The position numbers and the translations under genes are program-made. Source: RGIG4034 sp045576455 (GTDB taxonomy: Bacteria; Bacillota; Clostridia; Lachnospirales; Lachnospiraceae). Taken from it: 64,000 bases of DNA. Where the stretch lies: positions 530,191 through 594,190 of the forward strand of contig JAZNGM010000001.1 of NCBI GenBank assembly GCA_045576455.1, in the 5' to 3' direction. Every line of letters begins with the position of its first letter. Position 1 is the stretch's first letter. Of this stretch, positions 1 to 9,156 are shown in pieces. The notes beneath the pieces were generated by a model. It searched no databases and had not been told where the DNA came from. It was given only the letters and a program-made list of their open reading frames with translations.

Positions 1-2
1 CT

Positions 3-503
3 GCTTGGGATTACACATACTCAGCATTCAGAAATGGTGAAGCTGCGTTCACATCAGGACGTGCTTACCAGGCTGGTCAGGACTACAAAGATATGGAAGA
101 TGATTTCGGATTTGTATGCTTCCCAATGGGACCTAAAATGGATCATTATTGCAATCTTGCTACGGATAACTGTTTCGCAATTCCTGCTTGCTATGATGCT
201 GACAGAGCTTGGAAGATCGCATTTGCTTACAACCTCTGGACAGATCCGGTTCCAGGATTTGAAGACTACTCACCAATGTCTCAGGGTTACTACAACTCAA
301 TGAGAGATGCTGAGTCAGTAGAAGAAACAATCGCTCTCTTAATCAAGAGCCCTGTAGCAGACCTTACAGGTTGTGTTGCTGGTATCGACCTTGGACCTCA
401 GATGTACTGGGCAATCAACAAGGAAAATACACCTGCAGCACAGGCAGAAGCTATGAGAGACACATGGCAGTCATATATTGACACAGCTAACGGTGTTCAG
501 TAA
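3..503 (+). CDS. ABC transporter extracellular sugar-binding protein, C-terminal part (5' truncated by window edge)
   Basis: The reading frame is open from the first bases and ends at a TAA at 501-503, so only the last 166 codons are present. The residues resemble the C-terminal lobe of family 1 extracellular solute-binding proteins: an alternating aromatic/Gly/Asp composition, a stretch reading NGEAAFTSGR, then a segment with PMGPKMDH where these proteins carry the 'P.P.G' strand before the final helices. The family binds mono- or oligosaccharides outside the membrane and hands them to an ABC permease. It lies directly upstream of xylan-degrading enzymes on the same strand, so a xylo-oligosaccharide ligand is likely by context only. 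The permease genes would lie upstream, outside the window. Confidence 0.75.
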   Translation, partial: AWDYTYSAFRNGEAAFTSGRAYQAGQDYKDMEDDFGFVCFPMGPKMDHYCNLATDNCFAIPACYDADRAWKIAFAYNLWTDPVPGFEDYSPMSQGYYNSMRDAESVEETIALLIKSPVADLTGCVAGIDLGPQMYWAINKENTPAAQAEAMRDTWQSYIDTANGVQ

Positions 504-525
504 TTTATAGCAAACATATTATTTT

Positions 526-574
526 TATAGAATTAAGGGATGGTATTTTCCGGTGCCATCCCATAATTTCTATA
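526..574 (+). other. Long imperfect hairpin between binding-protein gene and xylosidase
   Basis: A 7-bp perfect core (GGGATGG at 537-543 with CCATCCC at 556-562) is extended outward by nearly complementary TATAGAA/TTTCTATA arms, giving a stem of about 18 bp. No run of T follows, so it is a weak candidate terminator. A stem of this sort after a binding-protein gene often protects that mRNA from 3' decay while allowing partial read-through; that role is inferred. Confidence 0.5.
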
Positions 575-674
575 ATGGGGTAAATGCAGATAAGATTAAT
601 GGTTCATCCGGACAGATATTTTGATGGAATATTAATGTTATTTGCTAATTTTAATTTTTGGGAGGAACTATACA

Positions 675-2798
675 GTGACAAGAGAAGAAGCAAGACAGAA
701 AGCAATCGAATTGGTTGACAAGATGACTGTTGAAGAAATTGCATCTCAGTTGAAATATGATGCAGAAGAGATTAAGAGACTGGATATTCCGGAATATAAC
801 TGGTGGAATGAAGGTCTTCACGGTGTTGCAAGAGCCGGTACGGCTACCATGTTTCCACAGCCTATCGGTATAGCATCATCATTTGATGAAGAATTATTAA
901 ATGAAGAAGCTAAGGTAATTGCTACGGAAGGAAGAGCTAAATATAACGAAAGTTCTAAGCATGAGGATAGGGATATATACAAAGGCTTAACCTATTGGTC
1001 ACCAAATATCAATATCTTCAGAGACCCAAGATGGGGACGTGGGCATGAAACATTCGGTGAAGATCCTTACCTTACCGGTTGCCTGGGCATACAATTCATT
1101 AAGGGATTACAGGGGGACGATGATGGCATTCCTTATATGAAGCTAGCTGCCTGTGCTAAGCATTTTGCAGTTCATTCAGGTCCGGAAGCGTTAAGACATG
1201 AATTTGATGCCGTTGCTAATGATAAAGATATGTGGGAAACTTATCTGCCTGCATTTGAAAGATGTATTAAGGAAGCTAAGGTTGAATCCGTTATGGGAGC
1301 ATATAACAGAACAAACGGTGAGCCTTGCTGCGGACATAAAAAATTAATGAAGGATATTCTTAGGGAAGAATGGGGATTCGAAGGTCACTTTGTGTCTGAC
1401 TGTTGGGCAATACGTGATTTCCACGAGAATCATATGGTAACGAAAAATGCTAATGAGTCGGCTGCACTTGCCCTTAATATGGGTTGTGACCTGAACTGCG
1501 GTTGTACATACCAGAAGATTCTGGATGCATATAAGGAAGGTCTTATTAAGAAAGAAACCTTAAAGGAATCTGCAATCCGCCTGTTTACAACAAGATATCT
1601 TCTTGGGGAATTTGAGCATACGCCATACGATGATATTCCATATGAAGTAGTTGAGTGTAAAGAACACCTTGCAGTGGCAGAACGTGCAGCTAAGGAATGT
1701 ATGGTTCTTCTTAAAAACGATGGAATTCTTCCGTTAGATAAGTCTAAGATTAAGACGATTGGTGTAATTGGTCCTAATGCAAACTCAAGACGTGCATTAA
1801 TCGGTAATTATTACGGAACATCATCCCGCTACATAACCATTCTTGAAGGTATTCAGGATTATGTGGGCGATGATGTAAGAGTATTATACAGTGAAGGAAG
1901 TCATCTTTTCCTTGAAAAAGGTGACCCGTTATCAAAAGCACATCACAGACTTTCGGAAGCTGCAACTGTTGCAGAGCATTCAGATGTTGTTGTGTTATGT
2001 CTCGGGCTTGATGAAACATTGGAGGGTGAGCAGGGAGATACTGGTAACTCCGATGCTTCCGGTGATAAGATTGATTTAAGACTTCCGTTATCACAGAGAA
2101 AGCTTCTTGATACGGTTATAGCAACAGGTAAACCGTTTATTGTATGTATGTTAGCAGGAAGTTCTATGGATATGGTACTTGCGGATGAAAAAGCATCTGC
2201 GATTTTGCAGGTATGGTATCCGGGTGCCCGTGGTGGTAAGACAGTAGCTGAAATGTTATTTGGTGAGATTTCACCGTCAGGTAAACTGCCGGTAACCTTC
2301 TATAAGAGCACAGAGGATATTCCTGAATTTACGGATTATTCCATGAAAAACAGAACATACCGTTATTTTGAAAAAGAGCCGTTATATCCGTTCGGATATG
2401 GTCTTACCTATGGTAAGTCAGTGGTTAAGGATGTAGTGATTAATGGCAGTACTTCTTTGGCTGAGGCAGCAAAATGTGGAGTAACACTTGAAGTAACCAT
2501 GGCTAATGATGGTTCTGTTACAACACAGGATGTAGTTCAGGCATATATCAGAATTAACGGTACAGATAATGAAGTCAGAAATCACAGATTATGTGCATTT
2601 AAGCGTGTAACGTTAGAGGCAGGCTCGACACAGAAGATAACCCTTAACATTACTCCGGATGCATTCATGGTAGTTAATAATGAAGGCAAGAAAGTGTTTG
2701 AAGGCAATGAAGCAATTATTAGTGTAGGCTTCGGTCAGCCGGATGCAAGAACAGAAGTATTAACGGGAATAAAGACGGTAGGTGTAAAATTATCATGA
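675..2798 (+). CDS. GH3 beta-xylosidase (beta-glycosidase), cytoplasmic
   Basis: This 707-residue protein has the GH3 order: N-terminal TIM barrel, alpha/beta sandwich, C-terminal fibronectin-like domain. The GLHGVARAG stretch followed by FPQPIG (residues about 45-70) is typical of bacterial GH3 beta-xylosidases. The nucleophile is Asp242 in the VSDCWAI motif. No signal peptide is seen, so it should act inside the cell on imported xylo-oligosaccharides. The GTG start at 675 is preferred because GGAGG sits at 661-665; an ATG 33 bases upstream would place that ribosome site inside the gene. Its stop overlaps the next start (ATGA), implying translational coupling to the GH43 gene. Exact sugar specificity (xylose versus arabinose or glucose) cannot be read from sequence alone. 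Confidence 0.85.
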   Translation: MTREEARQKAIELVDKMTVEEIASQLKYDAEEIKRLDIPEYNWWNEGLHGVARAGTATMFPQPIGIASSFDEELLNEEAKVIATEGRAKYNESSKHEDRDIYKGLTYWSPNINIFRDPRWGRGHETFGEDPYLTGCLGIQFIKGLQGDDDGIPYMKLAACAKHFAVHSGPEALRHEFDAVANDKDMWETYLPAFERCIKEAKVESVMGAYNRTNGEPCCGHKKLMKDILREEWGFEGHFVSDCWAIRDFHENHMVTKNANESAALALNMGCDLNCGCTYQKILDAYKEGLIKKETLKESAIRLFTTRYLLGEFEHTPYDDIPYEVVECKEHLAVAERAAKECMVLLKNDGILPLDKSKIKTIGVIGPNANSRRALIGNYYGTSSRYITILEGIQDYVGDDVRVLYSEGSHLFLEKGDPLSKAHHRLSEAATVAEHSDVVVLCLGLDETLEGEQGDTGNSDASGDKIDLRLPLSQRKLLDTVIATGKPFIVCMLAGSSMDMVLADEKASAILQVWYPGARGGKTVAEMLFGEISPSGKLPVTFYKSTEDIPEFTDYSMKNRTYRYFEKEPLYPFGYGLTYGKSVVKDVVINGSTSLAEAAKCGVTLEVTMANDGSVTTQDVVQAYIRINGTDNEVRNHRLCAFKRVTLEAGSTQKITLNITPDAFMVVNNEGKKVFEGNEAIISVGFGQPDARTEVLTGIKTVGVKLS

Positions 2799-4513
2799 AA
2801 AATAAGTTTCTAAGATTATTAAGTTTATTTGTAATAATGACAATGCTTTTATGTGCCTGCGGTAAAAAGGCAGACGATAAGGATGTTTCCGGTTCTAAAG
2901 CAGATAATACAGAAACGGATGACAGCCAAAACGGTAATACTGCAACAGACGGCACAGACGAAAATAAGCAGGACGACAAGCAGGATGCATCTGCCGGAAG
3001 CGATTCGGCTGATGGTTCTGAGGATGTTGATTCTAAAGATAAAGAGCAGGAAGCGGCAGATGTATTGACACCGAAGGAAATCTTCAGTACGGTAAGAAGA
3101 ACGCCGCCGTATAAATTTATGAATGATCATAATCCGCTTTTTACTCAGTCGTATGGCGCTGATCCATATGCTATTGTATATAACGATACGGTTTATGTAT
3201 ACATGACAGGAGATACCTATGAATATGATAAAGATGGTAATCTTGTAAGCAATAGCTACGGTAAGGTTAATACTATTAAAGTTGTATGTTCTAAGGACCT
3301 CGTTAACTGGACAGACTGCGGTAGTATCCGCGTAGCCGGAAGAGGAAATGCAGCAGAGTGGGCGAGCCAGTCATGGGCTCCTTCTGTTGCCTATAAGAAC
3401 ATTGATGGTAAGGATAAATTTTTCCTTTATTTTGCAAATAATGCAAGTAATATCGGTGTATTGGTAGCTGACAGTCCGACAGGACCGTTTACGGACCCTA
3501 TCGGCAAGCCGTTAATCACAAGAGAAATGCAGAACTGCGGTGATGTTGCGTGGTTATTTGATCCGGGCGTTTTTGTGGATGATGACGGAAGTGCATATAT
3601 CTATTTTGGTGGTGGTGTACCTGAGGGGAAGGATGCAGACCCGGGTACAATCCGTTGTGCTAAGTTAGGCGCAGATATGACAAGTATTGAAGGCGATATT
3701 ATTAAGCTGGATGTTCCTTATGTATTTGAGGCTTCCTGTATGAATAAGATTGGCGATACATATTACTATACGTATTGTTCTAACTGGAATGTGCCACAGA
3801 GTGCATATGAGGAATTAGGAATTAAGAGTGCTCAGATTTGCTATATGACATCGGATAATCCGATGGGACCTTTTACTCTTCAGGGTGCCATACTTAAGAA
3901 CCCTTATGATTATTTCTCAGTAGGTGGTAATAACCATCAGAGTCTGTTTGAATTTAAAGGTGAGTGGTATATTGCATATCATTCACAGCTTCTTGATGTT
4001 GCGGTTGGAAATGGTGGTATGGGCTACCGTAGTACCAATATTGATAAGCTTACGGTACGTGAGGATGGCAAGATAGAGCTTATTGAGGTGGCAACCAAGA
4101 AGGGTGTTAAGCAGGTAGGAACACTTGATGTATTAAACCGTGTGGAAGCGGAGACAATGTCTACCATGGGCGGAATTAATACCAGAACCCATGTTGACGC
4201 ATCTAACAGAACCGTAGTTAATGAGATTAATACCGGAGATTTTATATATCTTGAGGGTTGTGATTTTGGTAGTGGTGCCAATACATTTACTGCTTCCGTG
4301 TATGCAGTAGAAGAACAGGCCGGTTTAGTGGAGATTAAACTGGATGGTCTTGGCGGAGAGGTAGTCGGCTATTTTGAAATTACACCGGGTGAAAAGGGCT
4401 TTAGGGAACTGTCCGTAAAGCTTGATAAAGAAGTATCAGGTGTCCATAATCTTTTCTTTACTTTCTATGGTGAAGGCTATATGATGGATTACTGGGTGTT
4501 TTCACAAGAGTAA
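2795..4513 (+). CDS. GH43 arabinofuranosidase/xylosidase lipoprotein with CBM6-like C-terminus
   Basis: The 572-residue protein begins with a lipoprotein signal ending LLCACGKK (lipid-anchored Cys at about residue 22), followed by an acidic, low-complexity linker of about 60 residues that would hold the enzyme away from the membrane. The GH43 five-blade propeller follows: DPYAIVYNDTVYVYMTGD near residue 125, a central DPGVFVDDDGSAYIYFGG blade and HQSLFEFKGEWYIAYHS. A C-terminal beta-sandwich starting VEAETMSTMGG resembles CBM6. GH43 enzymes with a C-terminal CBM6 commonly remove arabinose from arabinoxylan. It overlaps the GH3 gene by four bases and would debranch xylan at the cell surface before uptake. 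Precise subfamily is uncertain. Confidence 0.85.
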   Translation: MKNKFLRLLSLFVIMTMLLCACGKKADDKDVSGSKADNTETDDSQNGNTATDGTDENKQDDKQDASAGSDSADGSEDVDSKDKEQEAADVLTPKEIFSTVRRTPPYKFMNDHNPLFTQSYGADPYAIVYNDTVYVYMTGDTYEYDKDGNLVSNSYGKVNTIKVVCSKDLVNWTDCGSIRVAGRGNAAEWASQSWAPSVAYKNIDGKDKFFLYFANNASNIGVLVADSPTGPFTDPIGKPLITREMQNCGDVAWLFDPGVFVDDDGSAYIYFGGGVPEGKDADPGTIRCAKLGADMTSIEGDIIKLDVPYVFEASCMNKIGDTYYYTYCSNWNVPQSAYEELGIKSAQICYMTSDNPMGPFTLQGAILKNPYDYFSVGGNNHQSLFEFKGEWYIAYHSQLLDVAVGNGGMGYRSTNIDKLTVREDGKIELIEVATKKGVKQVGTLDVLNRVEAETMSTMGGINTRTHVDASNRTVVNEINTGDFIYLEGCDFGSGANTFTASVYAVEEQAGLVEIKLDGLGGEVVGYFEITPGEKGFRELSVKLDKEVSGVHNLFFTFYGEGYMMDYWVFSQE

Positions 4514-4538
4514 AAGTTAGAATGGAGGAAAAATTAAA

Positions 4539-5318
4539 GTGAACGGACTTTTTGGACCGGATAGTGGACTTATGAAAGTATTGACGGTTATTTCAGATAT
4601 CGTCCTTATCAGTATGTTGTGGCTTATTTGTTCTTTGCCTGTGGTAACGGTTGGAGCGTCTACAACAGCTGCGTACTATACCATAATGAAAGTAGTCCAC
4701 AAAAAGACGGGGTATATTTCCCGTGAGTTCTTTAAATCATTTAAATTGAATTTTAAGGATTCATTAATTATTACAATAGTATATGAATTATTAATGGCTT
4801 TATTGATGTATAACATATATACCATGTATCAGGCAATGGGAGTAGAAGAGTCATCATCTGTTACTTTTTACCTTTTATTCACATACTGTGTATTGTTCTT
4901 AATACTGATTGCTGTAATGATATATACATATCCAACCTTATCAAGATTTGTTATGAAGCGGTTTAAGATTGTAAGATTCGCGGTGTATGCAACTTTCAGA
5001 CATATGCTTACAACTTTGCTTCTTCTGGTAGTATTTATTATAAGCTTTGTTGCACTGATTGTATTTCCGGTTTGTGTAATTATTATGCCGGGTCTGTGTC
5101 TCTATATTTACAGTATTTTTATGGAAAAAATACTCCGTCGTTACATGTCACCGGAAATGCTTGCACAGTGGGACGGCCCTAAAGATTATATGGATGAGGA
5201 TGCGGATGAAACCGTGACAAGGAGTTCAATCAGGGACATAGTTGCGAGCGTGAACGCGGATACAGATATAGACACAGACGGGGATACAAAGGATGCGGAT
5301 GACGCCACTGAGCAGTAA
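4539..5318 (+). CDS. YesL-like (DUF624) membrane protein
   Basis: A 259-residue protein with about five hydrophobic segments and an acidic, threonine- and aspartate-rich tail of roughly 40 residues. The start FGPDSGLMKVL followed by a helix ending in ICSLPVVTVGASTTAAYY is the typical N-terminus of DUF624/YesL proteins, which are found in Firmicutes beside genes for plant polysaccharide uptake and breakdown. Their biochemical role is unknown; an accessory role in sugar ABC transport is often assumed. The GTG start at 4539 follows GGAGGA at 4524-4529. It sits between two glycoside hydrolase genes on the same strand. Confidence 0.8.
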   Translation: MNGLFGPDSGLMKVLTVISDIVLISMLWLICSLPVVTVGASTTAAYYTIMKVVHKKTGYISREFFKSFKLNFKDSLIITIVYELLMALLMYNIYTMYQAMGVEESSSVTFYLLFTYCVLFLILIAVMIYTYPTLSRFVMKRFKIVRFAVYATFRHMLTTLLLLVVFIISFVALIVFPVCVIIMPGLCLYIYSIFMEKILRRYMSPEMLAQWDGPKDYMDEDADETVTRSSIRDIVASVNADTDIDTDGDTKDADDATEQ

Positions 5319-5399
5319 TAAATGCAGTAATAAGTTAGTTTTAAGGTAGTAATTAGAATTAATATATGAGGTAATAAAAATATAAGAAAGGTGTGGGTT

Positions 5400-8039
5400 A
5401 TGATGGAAAATACTTTTTCGCTTGTTAAAGGGCAAGCCGCATGCATTTATATTAATGAAAATGATGCAAATTACGATGGCATTTTACTCGCAGCAAACAG
5501 CTTTGCCAGTGATGTCTTAATGGTAACCGGAATTAAACCACAAATCTGTACAAAAGAGGAAGAATTGGCCGGTTGTGTTATTGCAGTCGGAACAATGGCA
5601 CAGAATAGTATTATCGCTAAATTAGTAGATAAAAAAGTGCTTTCTCTTGACGGAATTGACGGTAAATGGGAGTGCTATAAAACACAGCTCGTGGATTACA
5701 ATGATAACAATATAACACAGGTTCTTGCTATTGCAGGAAGTGATAAGAGAGGATGTATATATGGTATATACCGCCTTTCCAGAATGATTGGTGTAAGTCC
5801 GTGGGTATGGTTTGCCGATGTTCTTCCGGAGAAGAAAACGGAAATCGTTTTGTCAAAGAGTGCACTTGATATGGAATCAAAAGAGCCGTCTGTTAAATAC
5901 AGAGGTATCTTTATTAATGATGAATCACCTTCTTTCACCGGATGGGCTTACGGGAAGTTTGGCGGATTAAATGAGAAAATGTATTGCAACGTTTTTGAAT
6001 TAATCTTAAGAATGAATGGTAACTATTTATGGCCGGCTATGTGGGGAAACATTTTCTCTGAAGAAGGAAGTGAGCATCCGCATGACAATATCCGTATGGC
6101 TGATGCATATGGTATCGTTATGGGTACAAGCCACCATGAACCGATGTGCCGTGCAGGGGAAGAGTGGCGTTATAATTTTGAAAAATATACTGACCATTAC
6201 AACTGGGATTTTGCTTCAAACAGAGAAGGTATTACTAATTTCTGGAGAGACGGAATCGCAAGAAATAAGCCGTATGAAAGTATTGTAACAGTAGGTATGC
6301 GTGGTGAGGCGGATTCTGCTCTTGCCGGTGGCTTACAGTACAATGTTGATTTGTTAAAAGACATTATTAATGTACAAAACGACCTTTTGAAAGAAGCAGG
6401 TATGCAGGATGTAACGAAAATGCTTGTAGTCTACAAAGAGGTAGAAGAGTATTGGAATGGTGGCGTTGATAAAACAACGGGTAAATTTGTTGAAGGTCTT
6501 AAAGATTGGAAAGAAGCTGACGGAACAACAGCACTGGATAATACCGTAATTATGCTTTGTGAAGATAACTATGGTAATGTCCGCTCCTTACCGGAAACAG
6601 ACCGTAAAGGCGGATGGGGTATGTATTACCACTTCGACTATAACGGCGGTCCGCGTGGATATATGTGGATTAATGTTATGCAGCTTGAAAAGACATGGGA
6701 ACAGTTATCAGAAACCTATGAATACGGTGTACGTGATATCTGGATTGTTAACGTAGGTGATCTTAAACCTATGGAAATGCAGATTTCATATTATATGGAT
6801 TTGGCATATGATTTTGAGACTTACGGAACCAATCCGAAAATTACGCCTATGGAATACTATAAGAGATTTGTCAAAGAGCAGTTCTCCTATGGTGTATCTG
6901 AAGAAGGACTTGATAAAATTGCAGAAGTTCTTGCCGGTTACTGCAAGCTTAATGCAATTTGTAAGCCGGAGTATTTAAGGGAAGATGTTTACAGCATTGA
7001 TAATTATAAAGAAGCACAGTGGATAATGCAGTATGCTGAGAAGATTAAGAATCAGGCGGAGGAGTGTAAGCAGCTTATACCTGAACAGCTTAAGGATGCT
7101 TACTATGAGCTTATTTATTATCCTGCGGTTGCAACGGCTAATATGAACGAGCTTTATATTTATTATGCATACTATTTGAAGAATAAAGGGGTTAATGCAA
7201 CCCTTGCGGAAGGTTTCGCAACCCTTGTGGATGATTGCTTAAAACTTGATGCAGACTTAATGTATTATTATAACAATACGATGGCAGGCGGTAAGTGGAA
7301 GAAGATGATGAGTCAGCCACATATCGGATATGTTTCATGGAACGCTGAAAATCTTCAGCCACCTGTAGTGGAACATAATGCTTCAGAAGCCGGTAAAGTC
7401 TCTAAAGAAGAACTTTTAAACATTGTTATGTCTGATGGTGTAATGCATCCGACGGATACTTATGTGGCAATAGGGGCTGAAAATTACAGCAGCTTATTAC
7501 AGGGTACTTTGGCAGATGGTACAAAGACACAGTTTGAGGTAATACCTAATTACGGACGTGAAAAAGCTTCCCTTAAGGCATATCCTGTGACGAATGAATA
7601 TATTCAGACGGGAGAAAACATGGAAAGTGGTTGCATGGATGAAGCAGTGCTTAATACACTTCCAAGAGCACAGTACGAGTTTGAGACAAAGAATGCCGGA
7701 GATTATAAGGTAAGAATATATACCGGACCAAGCAACCACCTTGTAGGTAATATTGTGAAGCTTCGTTGTGCCGTTTCTGTTGATGGTTCTGCACCACAGA
7801 TTCTCAATATGCTTCCAAACGGATACCTTGCAGGTAACTGCTGGGAAGGCCATTGGTGTACAGCAGTATGTAAAAACTGCCATGTAAATGAGTGTGAGAT
7901 TTCCATGACAGAAGGTAAACATACGTTGACCTTCTATGGTATTGATCCGGGGCTTTTGCTGGAAAAGATAGTTGTATATCGTGATGAGCTTCCAAAATCC
8001 TATAAAGGACCGGTGGATGATGGCGTAAGAGTATTCTAA
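5400..8039 (+). CDS. GH115 xylan alpha-1,2-glucuronidase
   Basis: This 879-residue protein carries hallmarks of GH115: a Gly-rich GIYRLSRMIGVSPW stretch near residue 125, YLWPAMWGNIF near 205, and the HFDYNGGPRGYMWIN block near 415. GH115 enzymes release 4-O-methyl-glucuronic acid from internal xylose residues of glucuronoxylan. There is no signal peptide, so it is probably cytoplasmic; many family members are secreted, so this suggests action on imported branched oligosaccharides. A C-terminal beta-rich domain (from about residue 700) matches the usual accessory domain. The start at 5400 is preferred because AAAGGTG lies 8 bases upstream; a GTG at 5391 would have no ribosome site. The freed glucuronate would enter the uxaC-uxuB-uxuA pathway encoded downstream. 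Confidence 0.85.
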   Translation: MMENTFSLVKGQAACIYINENDANYDGILLAANSFASDVLMVTGIKPQICTKEEELAGCVIAVGTMAQNSIIAKLVDKKVLSLDGIDGKWECYKTQLVDYNDNNITQVLAIAGSDKRGCIYGIYRLSRMIGVSPWVWFADVLPEKKTEIVLSKSALDMESKEPSVKYRGIFINDESPSFTGWAYGKFGGLNEKMYCNVFELILRMNGNYLWPAMWGNIFSEEGSEHPHDNIRMADAYGIVMGTSHHEPMCRAGEEWRYNFEKYTDHYNWDFASNREGITNFWRDGIARNKPYESIVTVGMRGEADSALAGGLQYNVDLLKDIINVQNDLLKEAGMQDVTKMLVVYKEVEEYWNGGVDKTTGKFVEGLKDWKEADGTTALDNTVIMLCEDNYGNVRSLPETDRKGGWGMYYHFDYNGGPRGYMWINVMQLEKTWEQLSETYEYGVRDIWIVNVGDLKPMEMQISYYMDLAYDFETYGTNPKITPMEYYKRFVKEQFSYGVSEEGLDKIAEVLAGYCKLNAICKPEYLREDVYSIDNYKEAQWIMQYAEKIKNQAEECKQLIPEQLKDAYYELIYYPAVATANMNELYIYYAYYLKNKGVNATLAEGFATLVDDCLKLDADLMYYYNNTMAGGKWKKMMSQPHIGYVSWNAENLQPPVVEHNASEAGKVSKEELLNIVMSDGVMHPTDTYVAIGAENYSSLLQGTLADGTKTQFEVIPNYGREKASLKAYPVTNEYIQTGENMESGCMDEAVLNTLPRAQYEFETKNAGDYKVRIYTGPSNHLVGNIVKLRCAVSVDGSAPQILNMLPNGYLAGNCWEGHWCTAVCKNCHVNECEISMTEGKHTLTFYGIDPGLLLEKIVVYRDELPKSYKGPVDDGVRVF

Positions 8040-8080
8040 TGTCTGTTCCATTATCTCAATGTTTATTTCAGAATGATAAT

Positions 8081-8111
8081 GAGCTTCACTTATTAATTAT
8101 AAGTGAAGCTC
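8081..8111. terminator. Perfect 12-bp inverted repeat between convergent genes
   Basis: GAGCTTCACTTA at 8081-8092 and TAAGTGAAGCTC at 8100-8111 form a perfect stem with a 7-base loop. It overlaps the stop codon of the regulator gene on the minus strand and lies just beyond the glucuronidase gene, where a bidirectional terminator is expected. Neither side has a strong T run. Confidence 0.55.
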
Positions 8112-8963
8112 ACGAAATTCTTTTGGTGAAACAGAATATTCTTTTTTGAACGCTCTAAAGAAAGAAGAATAATCGTTAAAACCGTATAATTCGTATGTTT
8201 TGCTAATGGACATACCACCTAAGATTGCATCCCGACAGGCTTGCAATCTTTTTTTTGTAATATATTGGTGGATGGAAATACCGAATTCTTCCGTAAAAGT
8301 ATGGGAAATGTGGAATTTACTGACAAAGAATTCCTTTTGTATGGCATCTAATGATAAATCCTCTTCCAAGTGATGATTAATATATTCACTTATGGCAACA
8401 GCAAGGTCGACATCCCGTGATTCTCCGGTGCCATGCTGGCTTTCATAGAGAATCCGGCTTAAATATAAAAGAAGCGAGTTGATGCAAAAGGAAATCTGGG
8501 TATCACGTCCGAAACGGTTGCTTTTGATTTCCTCAATTAATTCAAAAATGCGCGCCTGAATACGGTTAAATTGTAATGGATCGCAATGATAGGAATACTC
8601 ATTTGTTTTTTGAAAATTAAGTATGAGATAGCTTAAGTCGGAGGACATATTACATATGTTGCGGTAATAACTGTCACTAAGCCAGAGGATAAAACGGCGG
8701 TACGGAGTCTCTTCATCCAAAAATTCCGGATAATGGGCTACACCGGGCGGGATAAGGAGAAAGTCTCCTGATTGGATATAGTATTTTTTATTATCCACAT
8801 GTAAGCATACATTTCCTTCAAGGAAAAAGTAAAATTCATAGTAATCATGGGTGTGGGAAGAAACCGCATTGCCCGGTTTGTCAGAATAGTAGTAAACCTC
8901 AAAATCTTTGGATAACATGTACTGGCGTGTACTGAAGGGAGTTAGCAGTTCTTTTTTTCTCAT
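8097..8963 (-). CDS. AraC-family transcriptional regulator with cupin sensor domain
   Basis: The 288-residue protein has an N-terminal cupin-like sugar-sensing domain (HTHDYYEFYFFLEG and GDFLLIPPG near residues 37-75) and a C-terminal double helix-turn-helix of the AraC/XylS type (YINHHLEEDLSLDAIQKEF, then CRDAILGGMSISKTYELYGF, ending in the typical SSFFRAFKKEYSVSPKEFR). It lies between the xylan hydrolase block and the uronate block and is divergent from uxuA, so it is the obvious candidate to activate one or both in response to a pentose or uronate. The inverted repeat at 9074-9098, in the region shared with uxuA, may be one of its sites. Confidence 0.88.
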   Translation of the reverse strand: MRKKELLTPFSTRQYMLSKDFEVYYYSDKPGNAVSSHTHDYYEFYFFLEGNVCLHVDNKKYYIQSGDFLLIPPGVAHYPEFLDEETPYRRFILWLSDSYYRNICNMSSDLSYLILNFQKTNEYSYHCDPLQFNRIQARIFELIEEIKSNRFGRDTQISFCINSLLLYLSRILYESQHGTGESRDVDLAVAISEYINHHLEEDLSLDAIQKEFFVSKFHISHTFTEEFGISIHQYITKKRLQACRDAILGGMSISKTYELYGFNDYSSFFRAFKKEYSVSPKEFRELHL

Positions 8964-9073
8964 GGGGTTCCTTTCTTAGGTGGCTCTTTGACGCAAGTAA
9001 GCCATTGATATTGCTTCTTATAAATAAAGAATATCATGCTATCGCAAGATTTGCAATGTTGACAACAGTTTTT

Positions 9074-9098
9074 GCTAATGAAAATGGCGTAAATTAGC
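9074..9098. promoter_or_regulatory. Inverted repeat in the araC-uxuA divergent region (possible operator)
   Basis: GCTAAT at 9074-9079 and ATTAGC at 9093-9098 form a perfect 6-bp inverted repeat with a 13-bp spacer, 59 bases upstream of the uxuA start. A TTGACA hexamer is at 9059-9064, but no convincing -10 was found at standard spacing. The same TTTGCTAAT string recurs upstream of the GH3 gene at 641-649. Operator function is inference. Confidence 0.3.
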
Positions 9099-9156
9099 GA
9101 TAAAATGTTAGCATAACAGAATAACCACTAATGAATTGTTGATGGAGGATAAGATT

